Numbered from the stretch's first letter, positions 35,658 to 45,401 are shown. The stretch is DNA of 64,000 nucleotides from Gemmata palustris (GCF_017939745.1 NZ_JAGKQQ010000001.1:6959299-7023298), one strand, 5' to 3'. Numbers and translations: made by a program. The notes: generated by a model from the letters alone, not told the origin.

Positions 35658-35812
35658 ACAGATGCGATCCTCGCTTCGCTCGGGCGACCAACAAGTGGCG
35701 GGCGTGACGATGGGTAGGGGTGAGCGATGAATAATGCGCCGCGGCGAGCCGAACGTCCGCGCGGCACCGGGGGCCGCGTTGTTTCGCTCGTCCCCGGTGC
35801 GGTTCGTCACTT

Positions 35813-36457
35813 CTAGCGGCCGAACGCCGCGGAATACTGTGCCCACGTCGAGAGCACGAACGCCTTCGTCGTCGCGTCGTCTTCGGGGGTCTTGTCGCCG
35901 TCGGAGTCCCCGAGCGGGGTGGCGATGTAGACCTTGTAGATCGTGGGCGCGCGCAACTGGCTGGCGAACTGCCAGCGCGGGTTGTCCGGGGCGACCCACT
36001 CGCCCCCGGTGGTCCACGCCCAGCGCACCCGCACGCGGTCGCGCTTGGTCTTCGTTTCCTTCTCGAAGTCCGCCACGTACACGGTCGCCGGTCCGCCGGG
36101 CAGGTCGATCGTTTCCTTGTGGGCCGCGCGGAGCGTCTTGTACCCGCTGCCCGGGTAGCACACGTCGGGCGTGTGCGTCGCGACCGAGCCCGGGATGCCG
36201 CTGATGAAGCTGACGACCGCGGTGTGGTTGTCCGGCGAGGTGTAGCGCCGGCTGGTGGCGGTGCTCCGCTCGTTCAGCGGCATCTCGGTGTCCACGTTCT
36301 CCGACTGCCAGCCCTCGGACCGGACCTCCAGCGCGTGGAGCCGGTCCGTGCGGCCCCCGTCGGACGCGAGCAGGTCCCACCGCTGCGTGACCGAGCCGTT
36401 GACCAGTGCGCCGCACACGACCAGCGCGAGAACCGAACAGAACGTAAGTGGCTTCAT
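35813..36457 (-). CDS. EpsI-family exosortase-associated protein (214 aa)
   Basis: A signal-anchor (MKPLTFCSVLALVVCGALVNG) is followed by the EpsI/DUF3485 fold: SRRYTSPDNHTAVVSFISGI, HTPDVCYPGSGYKTL, TVYVADFEKE and a C-terminal helix SAAFGR. The CYPGSG motif with conserved Cys is the hallmark. EpsI proteins occur with or fused to exosortases in exopolysaccharide loci. The start is the second of two adjacent methionines (36457), though 36460 is equivalent. It is about 60 bp downstream of the tyrosine-kinase-like gene on the same strand. Confidence 0.85.
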   Translation of the reverse strand: MKPLTFCSVLALVVCGALVNGSVTQRWDLLASDGGRTDRLHALEVRSEGWQSENVDTEMPLNERSTATSRRYTSPDNHTAVVSFISGIPGSVATHTPDVCYPGSGYKTLRAAHKETIDLPGGPATVYVADFEKETKTKRDRVRVRWAWTTGGEWVAPDNPRWQFASQLRAPTIYKVYIATPLGDSDGDKTPEDDATTKAFVLSTWAQYSAAFGR

Positions 36458-36518
36458 CATGGGTGCTCCTCGGAAACGTCCCCGCGCCCGATGGGGCGCG
36501 GGGGAGAGGGACTTTTAC

Positions 36519-38801
36519 TCAGCAGAGCGATTCCTGGTCGGTCGCGCCGATGTACACGATGCCGGAGTACGGGATCTCCATCATCGCGACGCGGTCCGCG
36601 GCGCGCTTCAGGAGCGGGGTGACGGTCTCGCGGTACTTGGCGCACATCAGCACCACCTCGCACCGCCGGGCGACCTCGACCGATTCCGCCACGGTCAGCA
36701 GCGCGTGCCCGTGGATCACGACGCAGTCGTAGGGCTCCTTCAGTTTCGCGAGCAGCGTTTCGAGCTTCTCGCCGGTCGCGGCCTTGCGGGCCTCGTCGGA
36801 CCACTTCCCGGCCGGGAGCATGTGCAACCCGCTCGGCAGGAACTGTACCGCGGCCCGCATGTCGGTTTCCGCGCGGAGCAGCTCGCACACGCCGGCCGCG
36901 TTCTGCACGCCCGCGTAGGCGTGCAGCGCGGGCTCCCGGAGGTCGAAATCTACGAGCAGGGTCTTGTAGCCCGCCTGGGCCAAGCTGCTCGCGAGCCCGA
37001 ACGCCGTGAACGCCTTGCCCTCGTCGCCGATCGGACTGGTGACGGCGATGGTCGTCGCCCCGCGGCTCAGCCACGTTTGCGAAACGTAAGCGCGGAGCTT
37101 GTCGATGGACTCGTTCGTGGCCGCGCGCTTGACCGGGTCGCGCCCGCCGCCCTGGGACGCGGTCGCGTCGCCGGGGGCACACGGGATCACGCCCACCACC
37201 GGCGCGGGCGACGACGTCTTCACGTCGGCGAGCGAGCTCACGCGCTTCGACATCATCTCGAACCCGAGCACGCCCAGGGCCATCAGCACGAACCCCATGA
37301 TGCTGGCGAACGCGGTGCCGAGAACCTGCTTCTTCGTGTCCTTCTGCGTCGGGGCGGACGCGGCTTGGAGGATCTCGACGCGGGGCGGGGATTCCACCGC
37401 CAGTTTGAGCAGTTCCTTTTGAAGAATCAGCCGGCGGAAGACGCTGTCCACGGTTTCGAGGTCGCTGTTTTCGGGGAGGTACGGCTCCCGCTCGAACCGC
37501 GACGCGAACGCCCCCCCGCTCTTTTCGGTCGGGGCCGGCAACTCCATCAGTTGTTTCACCACCCTCGGGAGGGCTTCCTTTGCGTGATCGAGCTGTTCTT
37601 GCAACTGCTGGATTCTTTGGATGACTTTTTCCAGTTCCTTTGCGGTCGGCTGTGCTTCCCTCACCCGCCGATCGGCCTCGAACGTTTTGAGCTTCTCGTC
37701 CCGCACTTCCTTGTGCCGCGCCTCGTCCGCCTCGTATGCGTGTTTGAGTTCGAGGATCGCGGGGGCTTTTGGGTTGGCGCTAGTGTTCTCGCGCTCCTTC
37801 CAGAGCCGGTACGATTGAACCATTCGGACTTTGGTGACGGCCACGTCTTGCATGGCGTCGATCGCGTCCTCGATCGTCTTCGGCACGGGCGCTTTCTTGA
37901 TGAACTCCAGGCGCTCGCGCAGAACCTCGCGCTCGCGCTCGGCGGCGTGAATGGCGAGGGGCAGTTGGTCGATTTTCTCCCGGATCTTTACGTACTCGCC
38001 GGTGAAGAACGTGGAGCCGAGGCGGTCGAGCACGAAGGGGGGAATCGCGCCAGGTACGGGCGCCGGGACCGCCCCCGGTGGGGGCGGGGCCACGGGGGTA
38101 GCCGGGCCGCCCGCCGGGATCACGCCGTTTCCACCGTCCTTCGCGATGGTGCCGGGCTTCGTGGTGAGGCGGAGTTTTTCCTTGATCCTGGTGTAAGAGT
38201 CTTCGACTTGTGCCTGGAACTTGCGCGTGTCGCGCACCTCGCGCTCGACCACCTGTTCGATGAACGCCTTTTGTACCGCGTCCACGATCTTCTTCGCGTC
38301 CTCGGGCGCGTGCCCCTTGAACACGACCCGGATCACCTCGGACCCGTCCTGCCAGGACACGATCAGTTCCTCGTCGAGGTACTTGAGGGGCTCTTTTTGG
38401 GCCTTGATCGTGGGCAGGTCCTTGATGTCGCGGAGGGCCGCGTTGAGAACGAAATCGGACTTGATGAGGGTCTTGATCGTGTTCGTGTACGTGACGAAAT
38501 CCGTCTTGGCCTGCTGCTGGTTCCCCGGACCCGCGATCGTGGACTGCACCGACGACACCTTGAGCATCCCGGTGGACTCGTACTTGCTCGCGAGCAGTTC
38601 CCACGCGACGAACGCGCCCGCCCCGCCGAGCAGCGTGCCGCAGAACGCGATCATCAGCCAGTGGAGCCGCAAGTAGATGAGCACGCGCATCGCCGCGCCG
38701 TCGTCCGACTTCTCGCCGGGCCGCGTGGCCGGGCGCGGGGCGCGGGGCGGCGCGGTGGGGGCCGCGGGGGCGGGGTGCGTAGCGAACGAGGGTCCGTTCA
38801 T
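36519..38801 (-). CDS. Wzc/Wzz-type chain-length protein fused to a degenerate tyrosine-kinase domain (760 aa)
   Basis: A Pro-rich cytoplasmic leader is followed by TM1 (WLMIAFCGTLLGGAGAFVAW), a large periplasmic coiled-coil part (Wzz-like, with a Pro-rich insert) and TM2 near 500-525, then an ATPase domain of the BY-kinase family. In the ATPase the Walker A reads SPIGDEGKAFTA, with Ala where Ser/Thr should follow the Lys. The A' box is normal (LLVDFDLREPALHA), but the Walker B strand VVIHGHALLTVAES has no Asp. The C-terminal Tyr cluster typical of autokinases is also missing. The protein probably controls polymer length and export without kinase activity. It is the second gene of the operon after the exosortase. 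Confidence 0.88.
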   Translation of the reverse strand: MNGPSFATHPAPAAPTAPPRAPRPATRPGEKSDDGAAMRVLIYLRLHWLMIAFCGTLLGGAGAFVAWELLASKYESTGMLKVSSVQSTIAGPGNQQQAKTDFVTYTNTIKTLIKSDFVLNAALRDIKDLPTIKAQKEPLKYLDEELIVSWQDGSEVIRVVFKGHAPEDAKKIVDAVQKAFIEQVVEREVRDTRKFQAQVEDSYTRIKEKLRLTTKPGTIAKDGGNGVIPAGGPATPVAPPPPGAVPAPVPGAIPPFVLDRLGSTFFTGEYVKIREKIDQLPLAIHAAEREREVLRERLEFIKKAPVPKTIEDAIDAMQDVAVTKVRMVQSYRLWKERENTSANPKAPAILELKHAYEADEARHKEVRDEKLKTFEADRRVREAQPTAKELEKVIQRIQQLQEQLDHAKEALPRVVKQLMELPAPTEKSGGAFASRFEREPYLPENSDLETVDSVFRRLILQKELLKLAVESPPRVEILQAASAPTQKDTKKQVLGTAFASIMGFVLMALGVLGFEMMSKRVSSLADVKTSSPAPVVGVIPCAPGDATASQGGGRDPVKRAATNESIDKLRAYVSQTWLSRGATTIAVTSPIGDEGKAFTAFGLASSLAQAGYKTLLVDFDLREPALHAYAGVQNAAGVCELLRAETDMRAAVQFLPSGLHMLPAGKWSDEARKAATGEKLETLLAKLKEPYDCVVIHGHALLTVAESVEVARRCEVVLMCAKYRETVTPLLKRAADRVAMMEIPYSGIVYIGATDQESLC

Positions 38802-38881
38802 AGCCTGAATCCGTTCAGGTAATGTGGCGCGGGTCGAAGGTGTTTAACCCGGCGCCCTTCCGCGGAGGAAGGGCGCGGGAA

Positions 38882-39778
38882 TCAGGTTTTTGAGGGCTCG
38901 TCGAGCACCAGGCGCTTGAGCACCCACAGCTCGACCGCGAGCAGCCCGAGGCCGATGAAGATCATCATGTAGCCGTAGGCGTCGTGGAGGAACTTGCGCG
39001 TCGCGTCGTCGGTGATGTTGGCGAAACTCACTCCGGTCGCGGTGATGCGCAGCACGTTCGTGAGGATCGCGATGGGGATGATGCCGAGGAGCACCATCAG
39101 CTTCTCGAACCGGCTGCGCTGGATCATGAGCACGGCCCCGACCGAGAACGCGGCGAACGTGACCATCATCTTCAGCCCGCTGCAGGCGTCCACGACCCCG
39201 AGCCGGACGTCGTCGATGAGGATCAGGTTGCCGTCGCGGATGGCCGGCAGCCCGAGCGTCTGCAGCAGGAACGTGCTGCTCACGGTCGCGGCCGTCTTGA
39301 GCGGCGAGCCGACGTTGCGCTCGAGCTCGTAGGGGAGCGGGATCATGAACGCGAGGAACGCGATCGCCGGGCCGGTGAGCTTCAGCAGCGGCACTCCGCC
39401 GACCGCGAGGCACACCCCGACGAGCGCGAGCAACAGCGAGGCCGCGTCGAGCTGGTGGAACAGCATCGCCCCGGCCACGGTGCGCAGCGCGAGGATCGCG
39501 ACCAGGAGCCCGCACCCCAGGATCGGGAGCGGTTTGAGTACGAGCGAGTCGCTTTTCCACGCGCGCCACAACAGGAACGCGGAGAAGAACGGCACGAGCG
39601 GGCCGTGTGAGTATTGGGGGTCGTTCAGCCACTTGTCAGCGAACACGCTGAGCATGGGCAGGTACGCCCAGCCGAGAACGACCGCGATGGCAGCGCCCTG
39701 CCAGACTGCGAGGCGCGACTTCACGGAAGCCGACGCGGGCGCGGGTAAGGTCCGTGATGCGAAGCTAACTGACGACAT
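38882..39778 (-). CDS. Exosortase (transpeptidase-like membrane protein, 298 aa)
   Basis: Seven or eight hydrophobic segments carry the exosortase signature: GWAYLPMLSVFADKWLNDPQ, YSHGPLVPFFSAFLLW, MIPLPYELERNV, the catalytic Cys in VVDACSGLKMM near residue 199, the Arg in LTNVLRI and the His in KFLHDAYGYMM. Exosortases cut PEP-CTERM-like tails from exported proteins and transfer them to glycans. The gene is first in the operon with the BY-kinase-like, EpsI and sugar-transferase genes, the typical context. No PEP-CTERM substrate is encoded in the window. A second, distinct exosortase is at 56334-57371. Confidence 0.93.
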   Translation of the reverse strand: MSSVSFASRTLPAPASASVKSRLAVWQGAAIAVVLGWAYLPMLSVFADKWLNDPQYSHGPLVPFFSAFLLWRAWKSDSLVLKPLPILGCGLLVAILALRTVAGAMLFHQLDAASLLLALVGVCLAVGGVPLLKLTGPAIAFLAFMIPLPYELERNVGSPLKTAATVSSTFLLQTLGLPAIRDGNLILIDDVRLGVVDACSGLKMMVTFAAFSVGAVLMIQRSRFEKLMVLLGIIPIAILTNVLRITATGVSFANITDDATRKFLHDAYGYMMIFIGLGLLAVELWVLKRLVLDEPSKT

Positions 39779-39918
39779 CCGTGTCCCCGTGCGAACCGGG
39801 CGATCGCGGGTCCAATCCGTGACCCGGAATCCTAAGCCGAGCGGGATTGTGGCAGATGGGAGCGGGGCGAATCAACCCCAAGTTGCGGAGGAACGCCCGC
39901 TCCACTTTGCGGCGCGGC

Positions 39919-40614
39919 TCAGGTGTCGTATTTGGTCTTCACTTTTCGGTAACGGCTCGCCATCGGATGATTTGCCCCAATCCACTTATCGAACGACTCA
40001 GCGCCCACACGCGGCGCGTCCAGTCGACACACACTTACAAATGCCGGTTTCACTCCGGCCATTTTGTAGGCTCGAAGTTTATGGTGACCGTCGAGAACGA
40101 AATTGCACCAGCCTTCCGAGGCGGTAACAGTTAGCGCAATCGGCCGGTAACCGCTCCGTATGCGCTCCAGATAGTGTGTGACTTGGCCTTGGCTGAGTGA
40201 ATCGGTTGCTCGAGTAAGCACGAGCGTGCTTCCAAACGGGTAGTAATGGTCGTATTTTGCGTCGAAGTCCCAGGAGGAATCGAACTCGATGTAACTGCAG
40301 TCGGGACATGATTCCACGTAACGGAGCTCGTATCGCCCCGGAACCATTAGTTCGATAAACGGGTAAATCTGCGAGCTGATCGGAGCTTCGGGAAGCCAGT
40401 GACCGGCTAGAGTATGCCTGAGCGAGCGGAGTTCGCTCTCGCAGTCGGTTCGACCAGCGCGTGCCAGGTACTGGGCAACACTCCCCTCACAATCGGACCA
40501 GTTGAGGGCGATCGGTTGACCACCCATTACCAGAGCCAAGTCGAAGCCACCTCCGCGAACATCGATTAGCGAACGGCTTGCGGTAAGGTCGATTATTTCT
40601 GCCTGTTCACTCAT
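39919..40614 (-). CDS. Protein with ParB/sulfiredoxin-like DGHHKL motif, A/T-richer than surroundings (231 aa)
   Basis: The frame is open to 40701, but the ATG at 40614 (MSEQAEIIDLTAS), with GGAAG about 10 bp upstream, is the better start. The only recognisable motif is VLDGHHKLRAY, the strand-loop typical of ParB-N/sulfiredoxin folds (bind nucleotide or phosphate). The rest has no family I know. Its codon use is clearly lower in GC than both neighbours, suggesting acquisition. It is flanked by a long hairpin (40668-40725) downstream of pgi. Function unknown. Confidence 0.6.
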   Translation of the reverse strand: MSEQAEIIDLTASRSLIDVRGGGFDLALVMGGQPIALNWSDCEGSVAQYLARAGRTDCESELRSLRHTLAGHWLPEAPISSQIYPFIELMVPGRYELRYVESCPDCSYIEFDSSWDFDAKYDHYYPFGSTLVLTRATDSLSQGQVTHYLERIRSGYRPIALTVTASEGWCNFVLDGHHKLRAYKMAGVKPAFVSVCRLDAPRVGAESFDKWIGANHPMASRYRKVKTKYDT

Positions 40615-40667
40615 CGTCGCGTTCTTCCTGGTGTGCCAGGCGTAACACCGTTTCGTGTAAAACCTTT

Positions 40668-40725
40668 GACGAGCCGGAAGCGTGAAGACGGACAATATCA
40701 TCCGTCTTCACGCTTCCGGCTCGTC
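40668..40725. terminator. 25-bp perfect hairpin downstream of pgi
   Basis: GACGAGCCGGAAGCGTGAAG and following bases (40668-40692) pair perfectly with 40701-40725 around an 8-nt loop. It lies 8 bp after the pgi stop (40733) on its strand and may end that transcript, although no U-run follows. The stem is exceptionally long for an intrinsic terminator and could instead be a REP-like or MITE remnant. Confidence 0.7.
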
Positions 40726-40732
40726 ACGAACG

Positions 40733-42367
40733 CTAATTCTTCCCCGCGCGGTAGCGCTTGATGAGCGCGTTCGTGGACGTGTCGTGCTTCAGTTCCGGTT
40801 CGGTCGCGGATTCCAGTTCCGGCACGATCTTCGACGCGAGCGCCTTACCCAGTTCCACGCCCCACTGGTCGAACGAGCCGATGTCCCAGATTACGCCCTG
40901 CGTGAACACGATGTGCTCGTAGAGCGCGACCAACGTGCCCAGCGCGAACGGAGTGAGTTTCTCGACCAGTAACACGTTCGACGGCCGGTTGCCCGGGAAC
41001 GTCTTGTGCGGCACCAGCCAGTCTTCGACCTTGTCGGCCTTCACCTGCTCCGCGGTCTTGCCGAAGGCGAGCGCTTCGGCCTGTGCGAACACGTTCGCCA
41101 TGAGCAGGTCGTGGTGCCGGCCGACCGGATTGAGTGACTTGCAGAACGCGATGAAGTCGCACGGTATGAGCTTCGTTCCCTGGTGAATGAGCTGATAGAA
41201 GCTGTGCTGGCCGTTCGTGCCCGGCTCGCCCCAATACACCGCGCCGGTCTGGTAGTCGACTTCCGCGCCGCCGAGCGTGACGCGCTTCCCGTTGCTCTCC
41301 ATCGTGAGCTGCTGCAGGTACGCCGGGAACCGCTTCAGGTACTGGTCGTAGGGCAGTACCGCGACCGTTTCCGCACCGAAGAAGCTGCCGTACCAGACGC
41401 TAATCAGGCCCATGAGCGCGGGCAGGTTCTTCTCGAACGGTGTGGTGCGGAAGTGCTCGTCCATCGCGTGGAAGCCGGCGAGCAGTTCGCGGAAGTTGGT
41501 GGGGCCGAGCGCGAGAATCGTGGCGAGGCCCACCGCGGAGTCCATCGAGTAGCGCCCGCCGACCCAGTCCCAGAACCCGAACATGTTCGCGGAATTGATG
41601 CCGAACTCTTCGACCTTCGCCTTGTTCGTGCTGACCGCGACGAAGTGCTTGGCGACCGCGGCCTTGTCCTTCAGCGTGGCCAGTGACCACGTCCGCGCGC
41701 TCTCCGCGTTGGTCATCGTCTCTTGCGTGGTGAACGTCTTCGAGCAGACGATGAACAGCGTCTCGGTCGGGTCGAGGTCGCGCACGGTCTCCGCGAAGTC
41801 GGTGCCGTCCACATTCGAGAGGAAACGGAACGTGAGTTCGCGCTGGGCGTAGAAGCGGAGAGCTTCGTTCGCCATCACCGGGCCGAGGTCCGACCCGCCG
41901 ATCCCGATGTTCACGATGTTCTTGATGGGCTTGCCCGTAAAGCCCTTCCACTCCCCGGAGCGGATGCGGTCGGCGAACGCGCTCATCGCGTCGAGGACTT
42001 CGTGAACCTCGGGCACGACGTTCTTGCCATCGACCGTGACCGTTGCGCCTTTCGGGGCACGAAGGGCCGTGTGCAGCACCGCCCGGTTCTCGGTGATGTT
42101 GATCTTCTCGCCGCTGAACATGGCATGAATGCGCCCCTTGAGGTCGCATTCCGTCGCGAGCGCGAGGAGCAGTTTCAGCGTTTCATCGGTGACGCGGTTC
42201 TTCGAGTAGTCGAGGAAGACGCCGACGGCTTCCGCGTTCAGGCGCGTTCCGCGGCCCGGATCGCTCGCGAACAGCTCGCGCAAGTGCGTTTTTTGCGCTG
42301 TTTGGTAGTGCGCCTGCAGCGCGGCCCACGCGGGGCGCTTGTTGAGCAGAGTGCGTTCGGCGGCCAT
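40733..42367 (-). CDS. pgi: Glucose-6-phosphate isomerase (544 aa)
   Basis: The start is the ATG at 42367 with AGGAGA about 9 bp upstream. The chain has the full PGI order: [126 protein letters not shown] and WGVELGK. These include the signature patterns with the catalytic Glu and His. It interconverts glucose-6-phosphate and fructose-6-phosphate in glycolysis and supplies precursors for cell-surface sugars. It appears monocistronic, divergent from the acyltransferase-like gene. Confidence 0.97.
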   Translation of the reverse strand: MAAERTLLNKRPAWAALQAHYQTAQKTHLRELFASDPGRGTRLNAEAVGVFLDYSKNRVTDETLKLLLALATECDLKGRIHAMFSGEKINITENRAVLHTALRAPKGATVTVDGKNVVPEVHEVLDAMSAFADRIRSGEWKGFTGKPIKNIVNIGIGGSDLGPVMANEALRFYAQRELTFRFLSNVDGTDFAETVRDLDPTETLFIVCSKTFTTQETMTNAESARTWSLATLKDKAAVAKHFVAVSTNKAKVEEFGINSANMFGFWDWVGGRYSMDSAVGLATILALGPTNFRELLAGFHAMDEHFRTTPFEKNLPALMGLISVWYGSFFGAETVAVLPYDQYLKRFPAYLQQLTMESNGKRVTLGGAEVDYQTGAVYWGEPGTNGQHSFYQLIHQGTKLIPCDFIAFCKSLNPVGRHHDLLMANVFAQAEALAFGKTAEQVKADKVEDWLVPHKTFPGNRPSNVLLVEKLTPFALGTLVALYEHIVFTQGVIWDIGSFDQWGVELGKALASKIVPELESATEPELKHDTSTNALIKRYRAGKN

Positions 42368-42648
42368 TGGGAAATCTCCTGGGGTGGCCGCTAATGTACC
42401 GCGTTCTCCGGCCAGTGCTACGACCGACTGCGGAAATGCTTCCGTGGCACCCGCCGATCTACCTGCGGTCTTCATCATTCCATTTTTCGGCAGATTAAGA
42501 CTTGCGGTTCGACGGGCTCATCGGGCACAGTATTCGTCGCGCGGGTGCTCCGAACGGTCCAATAGGGGCTCCCGACGCGATCTCACATCGCTGCCGACCG
42601 CACGGACCTTGTGTCAGACACCGTACCTACTAACACGAAGAAACCGCG

Positions 42649-43809
42649 ATGCCATCCGCCCCTTCCGAACTGGCTCCAACTGTGGGTCCGGCCGAATCCG
42701 CGCGCCTCGTCTCGCTCGATCAGTTCCGCGGTTACACCGTGCTCGGCATGTTGCTGGTGAACTTCGTCGGCTCGTTTGATGCCGTGAAGAAGCAACTCCC
42801 GGTTCTGGCGCACCACCACACGTATTGCAGCTACGCCGACACGATCATGCCGCAGTTCCTGTTCGCGGTGGGGTTCGCGTTCCGGCTGACGTTCGTGAAG
42901 CGCGTGACCGCGGTCGGTGCGCAAGCGGCTTACTGGCACGCGGTGCGCCGAAACCTCGGTCTCTTGTTGGTCGCGTTCGTGGTTTACAACGTCGGTTCCA
43001 AGTGGGAGAAGTGGGACGACTTGAGTCAACGTGACGTGGTTCTGCTCCGGTGGGCGAAACAGGACTTGTTCCAGACGCTCGGGCACATCGCGGTCACGTC
43101 GCTGTGGGTGCTCCCGGTGATCGCCGCGCGGCCCCGCGTGCGGATCGCGTACACTGTCTTTTCGGGGGTACTGCACGTCGCGCTGTCGTACTGGTTCAAC
43201 TACCGCTGGACTAACACTCCGCCGAACGGCGTGGACGGCGGGCCGCTCGGGTTCCTCACGTGGGCGGTGCCGCTGTTAATCGGTTCGCTCGCGTGCGACC
43301 TCTATCAATCTACCCCGAACCGCGAACGGCTCTGTATTCGGTTCGCGTTCATCGGGGCAATCATCGCGGCTCTTGCTTACGGTCTGTCTTGCGTTCACCT
43401 CGCGCCCTCAGATATGGACGAAGGGCACTTCAATGCTGCGGTTTCGGCGGCCCCGCCGCCGCTCGTTTTCGTTAACGTGAAGCCCCCGACGAACGACCTG
43501 TTCACGATGAGTCAGCGGTCCGGGAGCTTGACCTACACGCTGTTCGGGGCCGGGGTCGCACTCATTGTGCTGGCCGTGTTCGTGTTGGCGTGTGATATTG
43601 GCTCGATGCGAATCGGTGTGTTCCGCACGCTCGGATCGAACGCGCTCGCCGCGTACATCATTCACGACCCCGTGTACGAAGCGGTTAAGCCGTTCGTACC
43701 GAAGGACGCGCCGCTTGAGTATATCTTTGTGATGTGCGCTCTGGCGCTCACGATCTGCTACGCCCTCATGCGCAGCCTGGAGAAGAACAAACTGTTCTTG
43801 AAACTGTGA
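42649..43809 (+). CDS. DUF5009/heparan-alpha-glucosaminide N-acetyltransferase-like membrane protein (386 aa)
   Basis: The protein opens with LVSLDQFRGYTVLGMLLVNF, the hallmark R-G segment of the YeiB/HGSNAT acyltransferase superfamily, and has about ten hydrophobic helices. HTYCSYADTIMPQFLFAVGF is the second conserved block, with LGSNALAAYIIHD near the C-terminus. Members move acetyl groups across membranes to sugars or related acceptors; the substrate here is not known. The ATG at 42649 is the start; the 281-bp upstream gap is shared with pgi in the opposite direction and shows no clear site. Confidence 0.85.
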   Translation: MPSAPSELAPTVGPAESARLVSLDQFRGYTVLGMLLVNFVGSFDAVKKQLPVLAHHHTYCSYADTIMPQFLFAVGFAFRLTFVKRVTAVGAQAAYWHAVRRNLGLLLVAFVVYNVGSKWEKWDDLSQRDVVLLRWAKQDLFQTLGHIAVTSLWVLPVIAARPRVRIAYTVFSGVLHVALSYWFNYRWTNTPPNGVDGGPLGFLTWAVPLLIGSLACDLYQSTPNRERLCIRFAFIGAIIAALAYGLSCVHLAPSDMDEGHFNAAVSAAPPPLVFVNVKPPTNDLFTMSQRSGSLTYTLFGAGVALIVLAVFVLACDIGSMRIGVFRTLGSNALAAYIIHDPVYEAVKPFVPKDAPLEYIFVMCALALTICYALMRSLEKNKLFLKL

Positions 43810-43912
43810 GGTCGGGAACGCGCTGGCGTCGGCCGCGTTCCGATGATAGGGTGAATGTGCCGAAATTGGCGCACACCTACCATCCCTCGGCCCGTCAGCT
43901 CGGGACAGCCTC

Positions 43913-45307
43913 ATGCCGGCCAATCCAATCGGTTGCGAAGAGTTCCGCCGGTCGCTGCGCCGGCCCGATCGCCGCGCGTTCGTGAAGGCCGGCGCGCTCG
44001 GCGCCCTCGCGCTCGACGGATTGTTTCGTGCCGAGGCGCGCGCGGAAGAGGCGAACCCCGGCCGCCAGGCCGGGGGTAGTTCGCTCAGCAAGATCAACAA
44101 CGTCATCCTGTTGTGGATGCGCGGCGGGCCGAGTCACCACGACATGTGGGACCCGAAGCCCGATGCGCCGGCCGAGGTGCGGGGCGAGTTCGGGGTGATC
44201 GACACGAACGTTCCCGGTGTGCGGCTCTCGGACCTGCTGCCGATGTCCGCGAAGATCATGGACAAGTGGTCCATCGTCCGCAGCCTGCACCACCACGACG
44301 CGGGTCACAGTACCGGCGACCAAATCTGCTTCACGGGCTACAACCCGGGGCCGAACCCGGACGAGAACGTTCACCCGTCCATCGGGTCCGTCGTCTCGAA
44401 GCAACTCGGCCACCTCTCGACATCCATGCCGCCCTACGTGATGATCCCGCGGCTGCTCCCCGGCGCCGGCTCCGCGTACCTGGGCACCGCACACAAGCCG
44501 TTCGAGACGGGCGCGGACCCCGCGCAGCCGGGGCCGTTCAAGCTCCCCAACTTTAAGCTCGCACAGGGCATCACTTACGACCAAGTGGACGACCGGAAGG
44601 GCCTGCTGAAGCGGTTCGACACGCTCCGACGCGACGCCGACAAGAGCGGCCAAGTCGATGCGGCGGACAAGTTCCAGATGCGGGCGTGGGACATCCTCAC
44701 TTCGCCCGCGGCACGCGACGCATTCGATCTGGACAAGGAGCCGGCGAAGGTCCGCGAGCGCTACGGCCACATGCCCGCGTTCGACCCGAAGGCCGCCGAT
44801 CGGTGCGGCGCGCCGAACTGGGCACAGCGGATGCTCCTCGCGCGGCGGCTGGTCGAAGCCGGGGTGCGGATCGTGACCGTGGACGTGCGCTGGTGGGACA
44901 CGCACGTAAAGGGCTTCGAGTCGCTGAAGCTCGGGTTCCTGCCGCGCTGGGACCGTGCGTTCAGCGCGCTCATCGAAGACCTCGAAACGCGCGGGCTGCT
45001 CGAAACGACGCTGGTCGTGGCGTGGGGCGAGTTCGGCCGCACGCCGAAGGTGAACGCGCAGGCGGGGCGCGACCACTACCCGAGTGTATTCAGCGCGGCG
45101 TTTGCGGGGGGGCCGGTTCGGGGCGGGCGCGTAGTGGGTGCGTCCGACAGTAACGGCGCCTTCCCCAAGGCGAACCCGAAATCGCCCCAGGATGTGCTCG
45201 CGACGATTTACCGGCACCTCGGCGTCGATACCGAAGCCCAGTACCTGAACAACGGGCGCCCCATCTCCGTGTTGCCCAGCGGCAAGCCGATTGACGAATT
45301 GTGCTGA
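43913..45307 (+). CDS. DUF1501 Tat-exported protein (464 aa)
   Basis: Residues about 17-40 carry a twin-arginine signal (RRPDRRAFVKAGALGALAL). The DUF1501 body reads NNVILLWMRGGPSHHDMWDP, SLHHHDAGHSTGDQICFTGY, AQRMLLARRLVEAGVRIVTV, VDVRWWDTHVKG, LVVAWGEFGRTPKVN and AGRDHYPSVFSAAFAG. It is a paralogue of the gene at 19785-21143, but the two are clearly diverged. It starts about 100 bp after the acyltransferase-like gene and could be in the same unit. As with the other copy, no DUF1549/DUF1553 partner is next to it. Confidence 0.92.
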   Translation: MPANPIGCEEFRRSLRRPDRRAFVKAGALGALALDGLFRAEARAEEANPGRQAGGSSLSKINNVILLWMRGGPSHHDMWDPKPDAPAEVRGEFGVIDTNVPGVRLSDLLPMSAKIMDKWSIVRSLHHHDAGHSTGDQICFTGYNPGPNPDENVHPSIGSVVSKQLGHLSTSMPPYVMIPRLLPGAGSAYLGTAHKPFETGADPAQPGPFKLPNFKLAQGITYDQVDDRKGLLKRFDTLRRDADKSGQVDAADKFQMRAWDILTSPAARDAFDLDKEPAKVRERYGHMPAFDPKAADRCGAPNWAQRMLLARRLVEAGVRIVTVDVRWWDTHVKGFESLKLGFLPRWDRAFSALIEDLETRGLLETTLVVAWGEFGRTPKVNAQAGRDHYPSVFSAAFAGGPVRGGRVVGASDSNGAFPKANPKSPQDVLATIYRHLGVDTEAQYLNNGRPISVLPSGKPIDELC

Positions 45308-45314
45308 CACAATC

Positions 45315-45401
45315 GTTCCACGTTCCAGCCGTTCCAAGTTCCACGTTGAAGGCCCATCAACGGCCTTTCGCTTTCAACTTGGAACGGCTGGAACGTGGAA
45401 C
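45315..45401. repeat. 26-bp inverted repeat (GTTCCACGTTCCAGCC family)
   Basis: Arms at 45315-45340 and 45376-45401 are perfectly complementary and separated by 35 bp. The second arm is followed by a direct partial copy (CGTGGAAC). It sits 8 bp after the DUF1501 stop and 60 bp before the next gene's start. Confidence 0.85.

Noticed and set aside
34923-36416. Extension of the sugar transferase to 497 residues
   Set aside because: The extra part overlaps the EpsI gene in a different frame; the domain starts after 35657.
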